A stretch of DNA of 64,000 nucleotides from Actinokineospora spheciospongiae (GCF_000564855.1 NZ_AYXG01000165.1:1-64000); one strand, 5' to 3'. Counted from the first letter of the stretch, positions 16,854-28,940 are shown. Translations and numbers: made by a program. Notes: generated by a model not told the origin, from the letters alone.

Positions 16854-17387
16854 TCAGGTGGAGAACCAGCACACGAGAAGGGCGGCGGCGTAGAGCGCCA
16901 GGAACGGCAGCGGCGTCAACTCGACCGACCTCGTGACCGCGAGGTCGGTCGGGTCGCCCGCCCGCTGCGCCGCCTCGATCTCCCTCGCCAGCAAGCGCTG
17001 CTGCGGGTTGCCCCGGAGGTTCCCCGCGATCGACCACCCGGCGGCGGCGGGGCGCACGTTCGCCGAGCCGCGCACGTGGATCAGCACGTCTTCCTTGGCG
17101 ACGACGGCGATCACCGCCGCCCAGGGGATGCGGTGGCGGAGGGCCATGTTGACGACCTCCAGGCCGGTGCTGCGCACGACCACCCGGGACTGGCCCGCGG
17201 CGAGCCACATGCCCCAGCACGCCAGCGACAGGACGAGCGTCGCCTGGGCCATGTAGGAGAAGCCGACGCCCTCAGGCGGGTTGACCGCGAGCCACAGGGT
17301 TCCCGCGGCTGTGCCGATCACGCAGGCGATGGCGAAGCGGTGTTCGAGCTTGCGCCGCACCACGGTGATGACCTCGCCGTCCCGCAT
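16854..17387 (-). CDS. Two-to-three-helix membrane protein with a PH-like domain
   Basis: 177 residues. Two hydrophobic helices at about residues 19-35 and 48-63, a middle beta-rich part starting RVVVRSTGLEVVNMALRHRIPW that resembles the bacterial PH domain of actinobacterial membrane proteins, and a last helix near the C-terminus (LPFLALYAAALLVCWF). The start 17387 has AGGAGG seven bases upstream; the ATG at 17393 would overlap that site. Function unknown. Confidence 0.68.
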   Translation of the reverse strand: MRDGEVITVVRRKLEHRFAIACVIGTAAGTLWLAVNPPEGVGFSYMAQATLVLSLACWGMWLAAGQSRVVVRSTGLEVVNMALRHRIPWAAVIAVVAKEDVLIHVRGSANVRPAAAGWSIAGNLRGNPQQRLLAREIEAAQRAGDPTDLAVTRSVELTPLPFLALYAAALLVCWFST

Positions 17388-17555
17388 CGGCATCCCTCCT
17401 GCTGCGCTGTCGGTCGGGTTCTGCCGGTGGGGTCGGACACGCGCCTCACGGCCCGAACAGCCTCGCACGTGATCGCCACCCGAGCACACCCCGTCTGCGC
17501 AGCCGGGCAGGCGTTCGCGGGGTGCCCGCCCGCCGTGTCGGGTGGGTGGGTGGGG

Positions 17556-18233
17556 TCAGGGTTGGAAGCGGTAGCCCATGCCGGGTTCGGTGATCAGGTG
17601 GCGGGGGTGGGCCGGGTCGCGTTCGAGCTTGCGGCGCAACTGGGCCAGGTACACCCGCAGGTAGTGCGTCTCGGCCGTGTAGGTCGGGCCCCAGACCTCC
17701 GTCAGCAGCCTGCGCTGGGCGATGAGGTGGCCCGGGTTGCGGACCAGGATCTCCAGGATGCCCCACTCGGTCGGGGTGAGGTGGACCTCCGCGCCGTCGC
17801 GGTGGACCCGTTTGGCGGTCAGGTCCACCGTGAAGGCTTCTGCCTCGACCACGGGTTCGCCGCCGGGGAGGTGGGTGGAGCGGCGGAGGGCGGCGCGGAG
17901 GCGGGCGAGGAGTTCGTCCATGCCGAAGGGTTTGGTCACGTAGTCGTCCGCGCCAGCGTCGAGGGCGGCGACCTTGCGGGTGGAGTCGGTGCCCGCCGAG
18001 AGGACGATGATGGGGACCGGGTTCCAGCCGCGCAGGCCCGTGATGACGTCGACGCCGTCGAGGTCGGGGAGGCCGAGGTCGAGCAGGACCAGGTCGGGGC
18101 GGTTGTCGGCGGCGAGGTCGAGGGCGCTGCGGCCGGTGTGGGCCACCAGCACGTCGTAGCCCCGGGCGGCCAGGTTGATCCGGAGGGCGCGGGCGATCTG
18201 CGGTTCGTCGTCGACGACGAGGACTCGGGTCAC
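17556..18233 (-). CDS. kdpE: KdpE response regulator
   Basis: 225 residues: receiver domain with VLVVDDEPQIARAL, the phosphoacceptor in DLVLLDLGLPDLDG (about residue 51) and KPFGMDELLARL, then an OmpR/PhoB-type winged helix (EVHLTPTEWGILEILVRNPG, TYTAETHYLRVYLAQLR). It is the last gene of the kdp operon and overlaps kdpD by four bases (GTGA at 18230-18233). It activates kdpFABC transcription when phosphorylated by KdpD at low K+ or high osmolarity. Confidence 0.95.
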   Translation of the reverse strand: MTRVLVVDDEPQIARALRINLAARGYDVLVAHTGRSALDLAADNRPDLVLLDLGLPDLDGVDVITGLRGWNPVPIIVLSAGTDSTRKVAALDAGADDYVTKPFGMDELLARLRAALRRSTHLPGGEPVVEAEAFTVDLTAKRVHRDGAEVHLTPTEWGILEILVRNPGHLIAQRRLLTEVWGPTYTAETHYLRVYLAQLRRKLERDPAHPRHLITEPGMGYRFQP

Positions 18234-20707
18234 GACGTCACCACCGGCAGGGACACCACGACGGTCAGGCCGCCGCCGGGGGTGTCCTCCAGGGCGATGT
18301 CGCCCGCCATGGCCTCGACGAAGCCCTTGGCGACGCTGAGGCCGAGGCCGGTGCCGCTCACCCGGTCCCCCAATCGCCGGAACGGTGCGAACACCACGTC
18401 TCCCGTCTTCTTCGGCAGGCCGGGGCCGGAGTCGGTGACCCGCAGCTCGACCCGCGACCCGTGGGCGCTGGCCCGCACCGCGACCCCGGTGCGGCCGTGG
18501 CGCAGGGCGTTGTCGACCAGGTTGGCCACCACCCGCTCCAGCAGCCCCAGGTCGGCGAGCACCAGCGGCAGTCCCTCGTCGACGTCGACGGTGACCGCCG
18601 CGCGTTCGTCGATGCCCGCCAGTGCCCGGGCGACGACCTCGTAGTACCCGACCGGGCGCAGGGTCGGCCGGACCGTGCCGGTGGCGAGGCGGGTGGAGTC
18701 GAGAAGGTTGTCCACCAGGCCGGTCAGGCGGTCGGCCGATTCCTCCACCGTGGCCATGAGTTCTCCGGTGTCCTCTTCGGACAGGGTCAGCGACCGGTCG
18801 CGCAGGCTGCCGATGGCGGCCTTGATGGAGGTGAGCGGGGTGCGCAGGTCGTGGCCGACCGCCGAGAGCAGTGCCGTCCGCAGTTCGGTGTCCGCGGCCT
18901 TGCGCTGGGCCTGCGACTTCTCCTCGGTGAGCTGCTGCTGCCGCAGCGCCAGGAACGCCTGACCCGCCGCCGCGGCGAGCACCCGCTGGTCGTGCGCGGG
19001 CAGGGCGCGTCCGCGCAGCACCAGCCGCACGTCCTCGCGCACCGGCACGTCCGCGTCCGGGTCGCCCTCGCACGCGTCGCCCGCGATCCGCACCCACCCG
19101 GTTTCGCGCCACTCCTGCAACGCGACCGCCTCCAGGGCGAAGTTCTCCCGCACCTTCTCCAGCAGCCGGTTCACCGGGTCGGGGCCTGCGAGCACGGTCC
19201 TGGCGTAGGAGGCCAGCAGCGCCGCCTCGGTGCGCGCCCTGGCCGCCTGGGTGGCCAGCCTGCTCGCCCGGTCCACCACGACCGCCACCAACCCGGCCAC
19301 GACCACCAACGCGACCAGCGCGACCACGTTCTCCGGGCTCGCCACCAGCAGGCTGCGGTAGGGCGGGGTGAAGAAGTAGTTGAGCAGACCCGCCGCCAGG
19401 AACGCCGAGAGCAGCGCGGGCCACACGCCGCCGAGCACCGCCACCGCGCAGGTCGCCAGGATGAACGCCGCCAGGTCCGTCGAGTACCCCACCGACTCCT
19501 GCCACAGCAGCCCCAGCAGGGTCACCAGCCCCGGCAGGGCGATCGTGGCGACCCACCCCAGCGGCCTGCCTCGGCGCGCGGGCCGCGCCCGGGTCCGCCG
19601 GGCCCGCGGGTGGGTGACCATGTGCACGTCGATCGAGCCGGAGGCGGCGATGACGGCCGCGCCGATCCCCTCGTCGAACACCCTGGCCAGCCGTGGGCGG
19701 CGCGAGGTTCCCAGCACGAGTTGGGTGGCGTTGACGCCGCGGGCGAAGTCCAGCAGCGCCGTCGGCACGTCGTCGCCGACCACGGAGTGGAACGTGGCCG
19801 ACAGGTCCAGGGCGGTGCGGCGGCACCCGGCGAGCGCGTCCGGTGCCGCCCCGGCCAGGCCGTCGCCGCGCAGCACGTGCACCACCAGCAGGTCCGCGCC
19901 CGCGCGCAGCGCGATCCGGCGGGCGCGGCGGATCAGCGTCTCGCTCTCCGGGCCGCCGGTGACCGCCACCACGACCCGCTCGCGGGCCTCCCAGGTGTCG
20001 GTGATGTCCTGCTCGGCCCGGTAGCGCTGCAACGCCACGTCGACCTGGTCGGCGACCCACAGCAGCGCCAGTTCGCGCAGCGCGGTGAGGTTGCCGACCC
20101 GGAAGTAGTTGCCCAGCGCGGCGTCGACCCTGTCCGCGGCGTAGACGTTGCCGTGGGCGAGCCTGCGCCGCAGCGCCTGCGGGGTGAGGTCCACCAGCTC
20201 GATCTGCTCGGCCCGGCGCACCACCTCGTCGGGCACCGTCTCGCGCTGCGGCACCCCGGTGATCCGGGTGACGACGTCGTTGAGGGATTCCAGGTGCTGC
20301 ACGTTGACCGCGGACAGGACGTCGATCCCCGCGTCGAGGAGTTCCTCGACGTCCTGCCAGCGCTTGGCGTTGCGCGAACCGGGGGCGTTGGTGTGCGCCA
20401 GCTCGTCGACCACGGCCACCTCCGGTGCCCTGGCCAGCAGGGCGTCGAGGTCCAGTTCCCCGGCGCCGGGGCCGCCGGGGCGCCGGGGCAGCACCTCCAG
20501 GCCCGCGACCAGCTCGGCGGTCTTCTCCCGGCCGTGCGCCTCGACCAGCCCGACCACGACGTCGGTGCCGCGCTCGCGGCGGCGGCGCGCCTCGCCCAGC
20601 GCGGCGAACGTCTTGCCGACACCGGGCGCGGCCCCGAGGTAGATGCGCAGCTCACCGCGCTTGACTCGCTCCACGCCCCGAGTCTGCGCGCCCCGCTCAG
20701 CCACCAT
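18230..20707 (-). CDS. kdpD: KdpD sensor histidine kinase
   Basis: 825 residues. N-terminal KdpD domain with the Walker-like GAAPGVGKTF near residue 25 and DELAHTNAPGSRN, a universal-stress-protein domain (VVVAVTGGPESETLIRRA), four membrane helices around residues 390-480, a GAF domain, and a kinase core with H-box AVGHDLRTPLTSI, N-box NLVDNALRHG and G-box GTGLGLSVAKG. ATG at 20707 overlaps kdpC by 11 bases. Full-length for the family. Confidence 0.96.
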   Translation of the reverse strand: MVAERGAQTRGVERVKRGELRIYLGAAPGVGKTFAALGEARRRRERGTDVVVGLVEAHGREKTAELVAGLEVLPRRPGGPGAGELDLDALLARAPEVAVVDELAHTNAPGSRNAKRWQDVEELLDAGIDVLSAVNVQHLESLNDVVTRITGVPQRETVPDEVVRRAEQIELVDLTPQALRRRLAHGNVYAADRVDAALGNYFRVGNLTALRELALLWVADQVDVALQRYRAEQDITDTWEARERVVVAVTGGPESETLIRRARRIALRAGADLLVVHVLRGDGLAGAAPDALAGCRRTALDLSATFHSVVGDDVPTALLDFARGVNATQLVLGTSRRPRLARVFDEGIGAAVIAASGSIDVHMVTHPRARRTRARPARRGRPLGWVATIALPGLVTLLGLLWQESVGYSTDLAAFILATCAVAVLGGVWPALLSAFLAAGLLNYFFTPPYRSLLVASPENVVALVALVVVAGLVAVVVDRASRLATQAARARTEAALLASYARTVLAGPDPVNRLLEKVRENFALEAVALQEWRETGWVRIAGDACEGDPDADVPVREDVRLVLRGRALPAHDQRVLAAAAGQAFLALRQQQLTEEKSQAQRKAADTELRTALLSAVGHDLRTPLTSIKAAIGSLRDRSLTLSEEDTGELMATVEESADRLTGLVDNLLDSTRLATGTVRPTLRPVGYYEVVARALAGIDERAAVTVDVDEGLPLVLADLGLLERVVANLVDNALRHGRTGVAVRASAHGSRVELRVTDSGPGLPKKTGDVVFAPFRRLGDRVSGTGLGLSVAKGFVEAMAGDIALEDTPGGGLTVVVSLPVVTS

Positions 20708-21244
20708 CGGTCAGGGCCCGGTTCAGGGCGGTGACGTTCACCGTCACCTCGCCGACGAAGCCGAGACCGCGCCGGGAGGTGTGCTCGGCGACCAGCTTGC
20801 GCACCCACCGCTCGGACAGGCCGCGTTCCCGCGCAACCCGGGGAACCTGCAGGTCGGCGTAGGCGGGGCTGATGTGCGGGTCGAGCCCGGAGGCCGACGC
20901 GGTCACCGCGTCCTGGGGCACCCGGTCCTCGGCCACGCCCTCGCGCCGGGCCACCTCGGTGCGGCGGTCGGCCACCACCCGGTCGTAGTCGGGGTTCACC
21001 TGGGACTTGTTGGAACCACCCGATGCGGGCAACGTCGCGGCGGACGGTCGCAAGTGGAACCAGCCGTCGCCTTCCCGGGCGACACCCACCAGTGTGGTGT
21101 TGACGGCTTCGGCGTTGTCGTGCAGGCCGGGGAGCCTGCTGACCGCCCACACGCCCGCCGGGTAGAGGACGCCGGTGACGACGGTCAGCACGAGCAGGAG
21201 GCGCAGCCCGGCCAGGGCCTGCTTGACGAGAGTGGACACGCGGG

Positions 21245-21248
<4 letters not shown>
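20697..21248 (-). CDS. kdpC: KdpC subunit of the K+-transporting ATPase
   Basis: 183 residues. One N-terminal membrane helix ([21 protein letters not shown]) and the conserved extracytoplasmic motifs [31 protein letters not shown] and [10 protein letters not shown]. KdpC stabilises the KdpFABC complex and raises ATP affinity of KdpB. The GTG at 21248 overlaps the kdpB stop by four bases. Slightly unusual: the usual N-L after GGSN is replaced by N-K. Confidence 0.96.
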
Positions 21249-23283
<2,035 letters not shown>

Positions 23284-23287
<4 letters not shown>

Positions 23288-24897
23288 AGCATCGCCTCCG
23301 CGATGGGTCCGAGGGCGAGGGCGGGGACGAAGGTCAGCGCGGCGACCAGCACGACGGCCCCGCCGAGCAGCCCGGCGAACAGCGGCCCGGTGGTGGGCAG
23401 CGTCCCGGCGGTGACCGGGGCCCTGCGCTGCGCGGCCAGCGAACCGGCCAGCGCCAGCACGGCGATGATCGGCACGAACCGCCCGAGCGCCATGCACACC
23501 CCGAGGGATGCCTGGAACCAGTCGCCGGTGGCGGTGAGGCCCGCGAACGCGCTGCCGTTGTTGTTCGAGGCGGACGCGTAGGCGTAGAGGATCTCCGAGA
23601 GCCCGTGCGCCCCGTCGTTGCCGAGCGCACCGGGCGTCGACGGCAGCACGGCGGCGATCCCGGCGCCGACCAGCAGCACGGTCGGCATGGCCAGGATGGA
23701 CAGGGCGGCGGCGGTCACCTCGCGGCGGCCGAGCTTCTTGCCCAGGTACTCCGGGGTGCGGCCGACCATCAGCCCGGCGAGGAACATGGCGATGACCGCC
23801 ATGACCAGGATGCTGTAGAGGCCGGTCCCGACCCCGCCCGGCGTCATCTCCCCGAAGAGCATGTTGAGCAGCGCCCCACCGCCGCCGAGGCCGGAGAAGC
23901 TGTCGTGCGCGGAGTTCACCGCACCGGTGGAGGTGGCGGTGGTCGTGTTGGCGAACAACGCGGACCCGGCCACGCCGAACCGCAGCTCCTTGCCCTCCAG
24001 CGGACGCACGCCGCTCGCCTCCGCCGCCCAGATCAGGGCCAGCACGGCGGTCCACAGGGTGCCCATGACACCGAGCAGCACGTACCCCTGCCTGCGCTCG
24101 CCCACCATCGTGCCGAAGGTCCGGGTGAGGGAGACGGGGATGACGAGGATGAGGAACAGCTCGACGAGGTTCGACCAGGCGTTGGGGTTCTCGAAGGGGT
24201 GCGCGGAGTTGGCGTTGAAGACGCCGCCGCCGTTGGTCCCGAGTTCCTTGATCGCCTCCTGGCTCGCGGTCGGCGCCTGGGCGACGGTCTGCCCGTCGAC
24301 GGCGACCCCGGACTTGAAGCTCATGGTCACGCCGGTCACGAGCAGCACGAGCGCGAACGCGAACGCCACCGGCAGCAGGATGCGCAGCGTCCCCCTGGTC
24401 AGGTCGACCCAGAAGTTGCCCAGCCGGTCGGTCTTGACCCGCACGAACCCGCGCACCAGGGCCATCGCCACCGCCAGGCCCACGGCGGCGGAGACGAAGT
24501 TCTGCACGGTGAGCCCGACGAGCTGCACGCTGTGCCCCATCGTGTTCTCCGGCACGTAGGACTGCCAGTTCGTGTTGGTCACGAAGCTGATCGCGGTGTT
24601 GAACGCCGTCCCGGGCTCGACGTTCCCGCGCCCGAAGTCGAACGGCAGCCACGACTGCACCCGCTGGAGCAGGTAGAGGAACCCGACACCCACCGCCGAG
24701 AACCCGACGACCCCGAGCGCGTAGGTCGACCACTTCTGCTCGGTGCCCGGGTCCACGCGCACCACCTGGTAGATCGCCCGCTCCACGGCGGAGTGCTCGG
24801 TGCGCTGGTAGACCCGGGCCATGTGGTCACCGAACGGCCGGTACACGACCGCCAGGGCCACGACCAGCAAGGCGGCCTGCGCCACCCCGGCCCACAT
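23284..24897 (-). CDS. kdpA: KdpA, K+-channel-like subunit
   Basis: 537 residues with about ten membrane helices and the four selectivity-filter-like loops of the SKT superfamily: [42 protein letters not shown] and [10 protein letters not shown]. The start [11 protein letters not shown] at 24897 shares one base with the kdpF stop (TGATG). The K+-selective pore of the Kdp pump. Confidence 0.97.
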
Positions 24898-24992
24898 CAG
24901 AACTTCTCCGGCCGGATGAGGGCGGCGAAGAGGTACCCGAGCAACCCCGCCGCGACGATCCCCCCGACCACGTTGCCGACCAAGCCGCTCAC
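24897..24992 (-). CDS. kdpF: KdpF small membrane subunit
   Basis: A 31-residue ORF read directly from the sequence: GTG start at 24992, one hydrophobic helix (VVGGIVAAGLLGYLFAALI) and the typical tail RPEKF, then TGA overlapping the kdpA ATG by one base. This is the normal position and size of KdpF, a lipid-like stabiliser of KdpA. Too short for most gene callers. Confidence 0.9.
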   Translation of the reverse strand: MSGLVGNVVGGIVAAGLLGYLFAALIRPEKF

Positions 24993-25072
24993 AACCGCTC
25001 CAGCCCGCGAACGGCCAGAGCCAGCCCGACGAAGACAACGACGATGAGCACCGCGTAGGCCAGGTCAGCCAC
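24989..25072 (-). CDS. 27-residue membrane micro-protein at the head of the kdp operon
   Basis: GTG at 25072, preceded by GAGAGGGG, encodes a single predicted membrane helix (LAYAVLIVVVFVGLALAV) ending RGLERL. The stop overlaps the kdpF start by four bases (GTGA). It is the first gene of the operon. The overlaps and the strong ribosome site argue that it is translated. I know of similar unnamed small ORFs before kdpF in other actinomycetes, but no function. Confidence 0.75.
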   Translation of the reverse strand: MADLAYAVLIVVVFVGLALAVRGLERL

Positions 25073-25235
25073 GCCGCACCCCTCTCCGAACCGGTGCCCA
25101 CCCCGCTGGCGGGCACGCCGGGAGGAGCGTGCAGCAGATCCGTGCGGTCGCCGCCGGGCCTGACGCCGTCTTGACGACGCCACCGGCGATCTTTACGCGA
25201 TCCTGACCCCCGGCGCGGGACCGTCCCGGGTCACC
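25073..25235 (-). promoter_or_regulatory. Probable kdp promoter region
   Basis: The 163-base gap before the first kdp ORF must hold the KdpE-controlled promoter. On the minus strand it contains GGCGTCGTCAAGACGGCGTC near 25156-25178, a short direct repeat of GGCGTC around CGTCAAGACG. This is a possible KdpE site. No clear -10/-35 could be assigned. Confidence 0.3.
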
Positions 25236-26090
25236 TCATCGGGGGACTTTGCCGCCGCGCCGGGGTGCGGCGACCGACGGCGGCGGGACCATCGGGCCGA
25301 CGTCGCCGTCGGGGGCCTCGTCGAGGTCCAGGACGACCGGGGCGTGGTCGCTGGGCTTGGTGCCCTTGCGGGCGGCCCGGTCGACCCAGGCGGCGCGGCG
25401 GCGGGCGGCCACGGGGGTGCCCGCCAGGATCAGGTCGATGCGCATGCCCCGGTTCTGGTGGAACATGCCCGCCCGGTAGTCCCAGTAGCTGAACACCGTC
25501 TCGGTGGGCCAGCGGTCGCGGACCACGTCGTGCAGGCCCAGGTCCAGCAGCTCCCGCAGGGCGGCCCGCTCGGCGTCGGTGACGTGGGTGTGGCCCTCGA
25601 ACGCCGCCGGGTCGAACACGTCGGCGTCGGCGGGGGCGATGTTGATGTCACCGCAGACCACGGCGGTGTCGACGTCGGCGGCGACGGTGTCGCGCAGGGC
25701 GCGCAACCACTCCAGCTTGTAGCGGTAGTGGTCGGAGTCGGGGCTGCGGCCGTTGGGGACGTACAGGGAGTGCACGCGCAGGCCGCCGCAGACGGCGGAG
25801 ACCGCGCGGGCCTCCTGGTGCGGGAAGCCGGGGCCGCCGGGCAGGCCGCGCACGACGTCGTCGAGGCCGACCCGAGACAGCAGGGCCACCCCGTTCCACT
25901 GGCCCTCGCCGTGGCTGGCGACCTCGTAGCCGCGCGCCGACAGGTCGTCGGTCAGCAGTTCCAGGAAGGCGTCGTCGGCGAGCTTGGTCTCCTGGAGGCA
26001 GACGACGTCCGGGGCGCGCTCGTCGAGCCAGGGCAGCAGGCGGGGGACGCGCTGCTTGACGGAGTTGACGTTCCAGGTGGCGATCCGCAC
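25236..26090 (-). CDS. xthA: Exodeoxyribonuclease III
   Basis: 284 residues of the exonuclease III/AP endonuclease family: ATWNVNSVKQR (metal-binding asparagine), VCLQETKL (glutamate), GDINIAPADADV (Asp/Asn), the RMRIDLIL-type strand near residue 235 and the C-terminal SDHAPVVLDL (catalytic histidine). Role: AP-site incision and 3' repair in base excision. GTG at 26090 is the first plausible start before the conserved core. Monocistronic. Confidence 0.93.
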   Translation of the reverse strand: MRIATWNVNSVKQRVPRLLPWLDERAPDVVCLQETKLADDAFLELLTDDLSARGYEVASHGEGQWNGVALLSRVGLDDVVRGLPGGPGFPHQEARAVSAVCGGLRVHSLYVPNGRSPDSDHYRYKLEWLRALRDTVAADVDTAVVCGDINIAPADADVFDPAAFEGHTHVTDAERAALRELLDLGLHDVVRDRWPTETVFSYWDYRAGMFHQNRGMRIDLILAGTPVAARRRAAWVDRAARKGTKPSDHAPVVLDLDEAPDGDVGPMVPPPSVAAPRRGGKVPR

Positions 26091-26212
26091 CCGCCCGACC
26101 CTAGTGCGGCCCGCCGGGACCGGCTCGGTGGTGGGGCGCCCCCGTTCACCCGATGGTCGGGCGCCACCGACAATCATGTGCGAAGCGTGATGAGGAAGTG
26201 GAGGGACCTGCG

Positions 26213-26848
26213 GTGGCCAAGCGCGGGAAGACGACCTGGGTGTCGCTGGTGGTGGCCCTGGTCGTGCTGGTGGTCGGCATCTGGTGGTCGCAACTGGACG
26301 AGGACACCCCGACCGGGGCGGACGCGCAGCGGGCGATCGACCAGTTGGCGAAGCTGACCGTGGCCGTGGAGGACACCGGCCTGCCCTACAACCGCGAGGA
26401 CTGGCCGCACTGGTCGGCCCAGGGCGATGGCTGCGACACCCGCGAGGAGGCGTTGAAGGCCCAGGGCAGGAGCGTGCGGACCGACGTCGAGTGCAAGGCG
26501 ATGGAGGGCACCTGGACCAGCCCGTACGACGGCGCCACCATCACCGACGCGCGCCAGACCGACCTCGACCACCTCGTGCCGCTGGCCGAGGCCAACCGCT
26601 CCGGCACCCGGGGCTGGACCCGCGAGCAGCGCCGGGCCTTCGCCAACGACCTCGACCAGTTGATCGTGGTCTCCGCCCGCAGCAACCGGCAGAAGGGCGA
26701 CCAGGACCCCGCCCACTGGCTGCCCGACGCGGCCTATGGCTGCGACTACGCGGTCCGCTGGGTCCTGGTGAAGGCGAAGTACAACCTGACCGTGGATCAG
26801 GCCGAACACGACACCCTGGCATCGCTGCTCTCCCGCTGCCCGCGCTGA
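26213..26848 (+). CDS. Membrane-anchored or secreted HNH nuclease (GmrSD C-terminal/DUF1524 type)
   Basis: 211 residues. An N-terminal helix (TTWVSLVVALVVLVVGIWW) with no obvious cleavage site, then a DUF1524-like HNH domain: TDLDHLVPLAEANRSG (His of the HNH core, about residue 120) and SRSNRQKGDQDP-type segment NRQKGDQDPAHWLP. Actinomycetes carry many such exported nucleases of unknown role (nutrient DNA use or competition). The GTG start at 26213 has GAGGGA seven bases upstream. Confidence 0.82.
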   Translation: MAKRGKTTWVSLVVALVVLVVGIWWSQLDEDTPTGADAQRAIDQLAKLTVAVEDTGLPYNREDWPHWSAQGDGCDTREEALKAQGRSVRTDVECKAMEGTWTSPYDGATITDARQTDLDHLVPLAEANRSGTRGWTREQRRAFANDLDQLIVVSARSNRQKGDQDPAHWLPDAAYGCDYAVRWVLVKAKYNLTVDQAEHDTLASLLSRCPR

Positions 26849-27293
26849 CCCCTACTTGATGAACAGTTCCGTACACCAACGGCGCGTTATCCCGCAAACG
26901 CATTCCGAGCAGCGGAAATACCTGCCCGGAAATTGCGGGACGCCAAGATCGGACACATCACCGGCAGATAAATCGAAGATTTTTCACCTTCAACCATCTC
27001 GGATTGAACCCCAGGTCCGACCAGGTACGCAGAGTTATCCGAACCACGACCCGCGAGTCCGATCGTCGCCCTGCGTAGCGGTCAGGCATCTTTGTCAAAC
27101 GCACGACACATTCTCATCCACACTTTGGCGCACCGGTACAGTTGTCGCGGATTCGCCATGAGCGGCCCACGACACCGATTGTGAACAAATCCCGCAAATT
27201 GTGCCCCCGCTATTTCCGATCACGGCGCCGATCTTCTAGATTGACCGCACCGGTGAATGGTCCGATCCGGGGTGGACAGTCGAGGAGGAGTGG
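26849..27293. other. 445-base AT-richer intergenic region
   Basis: No ORF with coding character on either strand. Base composition drops clearly below the flanks. A TAGATT hexamer at 27237-27242 could be the -10 of the GT39 gene, whose GAGGAGG site lies at 27282-27290. I found no hairpin, tRNA or repeat in it. It could hide an sRNA or be relic DNA. Confidence 0.4.
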
Positions 27294-28835
27294 ATGAGCG
27301 CGACCGAGGAGCGGGCGCAGGCGCGACCGCCGGCCGTGCCGCTCGAGCCCGCGGTCCCCCCGGTGCGGTGGGGTCCGCTGCTGTCGCTGGCGGCGGGCGT
27401 CGGGGTGCTCCTGCTGCTGGTCAGCGGCCGCTACGGCCACGACGGCGACGAGATGTACTTCGTCATCGCGGGCGGGCACCCGTCCTGGGGCTACGTCGAC
27501 CAGTCGGCGCTCGTGCCGCTGCTGGCCAAGGGCATCGACCTGCTGTTCCCCGGCAACCTGCTCGCCCTGCGCACCCCGTCCGCCCTGGTCACCGCCGTCG
27601 GCGTGGTCCTGGCCGGGCTGATCGCCCGCGAACTCGGCGGCAGGCCGCGCGCCCAACTGCTCGCCGCCGCCGCGTTCGGCGCGGCCCCGTTCGTGCTCTG
27701 GACCGGGCACCTGCTGGCCACCACCACCTTCGACACCACCCTGTGGGCGGCGATCACCTACCTGGTCACCAGGTGGGTGCGCACCCGCCAGGACCGGCTG
27801 CTGCTGGCCGCCGGGCTGTGCACGGCGGTCGCGCTGCAGATCAAGTACCTGGTGCCGATCCTGTGGGTGGCCATCGGCGTGGCGGCCCTGTGCACCGGCC
27901 GCGGCGACCTGCTGCGCCGCCCGCTGCTGTGGGTGGGCGCCGGGATCACCGTGGTCACCGCGCTGCCGGGGCTGCTGTGGCAGAACGCCAACGGGTGGCC
28001 GTACGTGGCGATGCTGGACGCGGTCAGCGCCGAGCAGGACTCGTTCCAGGGCGGCCGGGTCGGGTTCTCCGCCTGGTTGGCCCTCTACATCGGCCCGCTC
28101 GGGCTGGTGCTCATGGTGCTCGGCATCCGCAAGCTGCTGCGCACGCCGCCGTACCGGTTCCTCGGCGTCGCCCTGCCCATGCTGTTCGTGCTGATGCTGG
28201 TGTTCAACGGGCGCCCCTACTACCTGGTCGGGCTGTTCCCGCTGGGGTTCGCCGCGGGTGTGGTGGCGTTGCAGGACCGCGGACCCGCCTGGTGGCGGGG
28301 GCCGTGGGCGTTCGGGCTGACCGGGGCGCTGGGCGTGATCGCGGTGGTGTGCCTGCTGCCGGTGGTGCCGCAGGGCGTCGTCGAGCGACACCCGGCGCTG
28401 GTGCCCAACCCGCTGCTGCGCGGCCAGGTCGGCTGGCCCGCGTTCACCGAGGACATCGGCGACATCTACCGGTCGCTGCCCCCCGAGCAGCGCGCCCACA
28501 CCGTGGTCATGGCCGACGTCTACCCGCACGCCTCCGCCCTGGCCTACGAGGGACCCGCCCACGGCCTGCCACAGGTCTACAGCGGCCACCGCGGCTTCTG
28601 GTTCTTCGGAGCCCCACCGGACGACGCCACCACCGCGATCATCGTCGGCGGCGACCCGGCCTTCCTCCGCGCGCGCTTCCGCTCGGTCCAGGCGGTCGGC
28701 CGCGCCGACGACCACTCCAGCCTGGAGAACGTCGTCCTGCGCTCCCCCACCGTCTGGCTGGTCTCGGACCCGGTCCGACCGTGGTCGAAGACCTGGCCGG
28801 AGTGGCTGCACATGAACATCGACGACGACCAGTGA
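27294..28835 (+). CDS. GT39-type (ArnT/PMT-like) membrane glycosyltransferase
   Basis: 513 residues with about ten to eleven membrane helices. The first extracellular loop holds YGHDGDEMYFVIAG and HPSWGYVDQSAL, the acidic Asp-Glu motif of GT-C transferases using lipid-linked sugar donors. The C-terminal 120 residues are a soluble extracytoplasmic domain. Family members glycosylate proteins, lipids or wall polymers outside the membrane; the donor and acceptor here are unknown. Confidence 0.87.
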   Translation: MSATEERAQARPPAVPLEPAVPPVRWGPLLSLAAGVGVLLLLVSGRYGHDGDEMYFVIAGGHPSWGYVDQSALVPLLAKGIDLLFPGNLLALRTPSALVTAVGVVLAGLIARELGGRPRAQLLAAAAFGAAPFVLWTGHLLATTTFDTTLWAAITYLVTRWVRTRQDRLLLAAGLCTAVALQIKYLVPILWVAIGVAALCTGRGDLLRRPLLWVGAGITVVTALPGLLWQNANGWPYVAMLDAVSAEQDSFQGGRVGFSAWLALYIGPLGLVLMVLGIRKLLRTPPYRFLGVALPMLFVLMLVFNGRPYYLVGLFPLGFAAGVVALQDRGPAWWRGPWAFGLTGALGVIAVVCLLPVVPQGVVERHPALVPNPLLRGQVGWPAFTEDIGDIYRSLPPEQRAHTVVMADVYPHASALAYEGPAHGLPQVYSGHRGFWFFGAPPDDATTAIIVGGDPAFLRARFRSVQAVGRADDHSSLENVVLRSPTVWLVSDPVRPWSKTWPEWLHMNIDDDQ

Positions 28836-28940
28836 CCTCCTGCCCCCGCCGAGGGCCGTTGGGCTGAACCTTTTCGTGAATGATTGACCAATCACACCCG
28901 GGTCTCGTTGACTGGGGACCCGGGTGTGAGGAGGTCGGTC

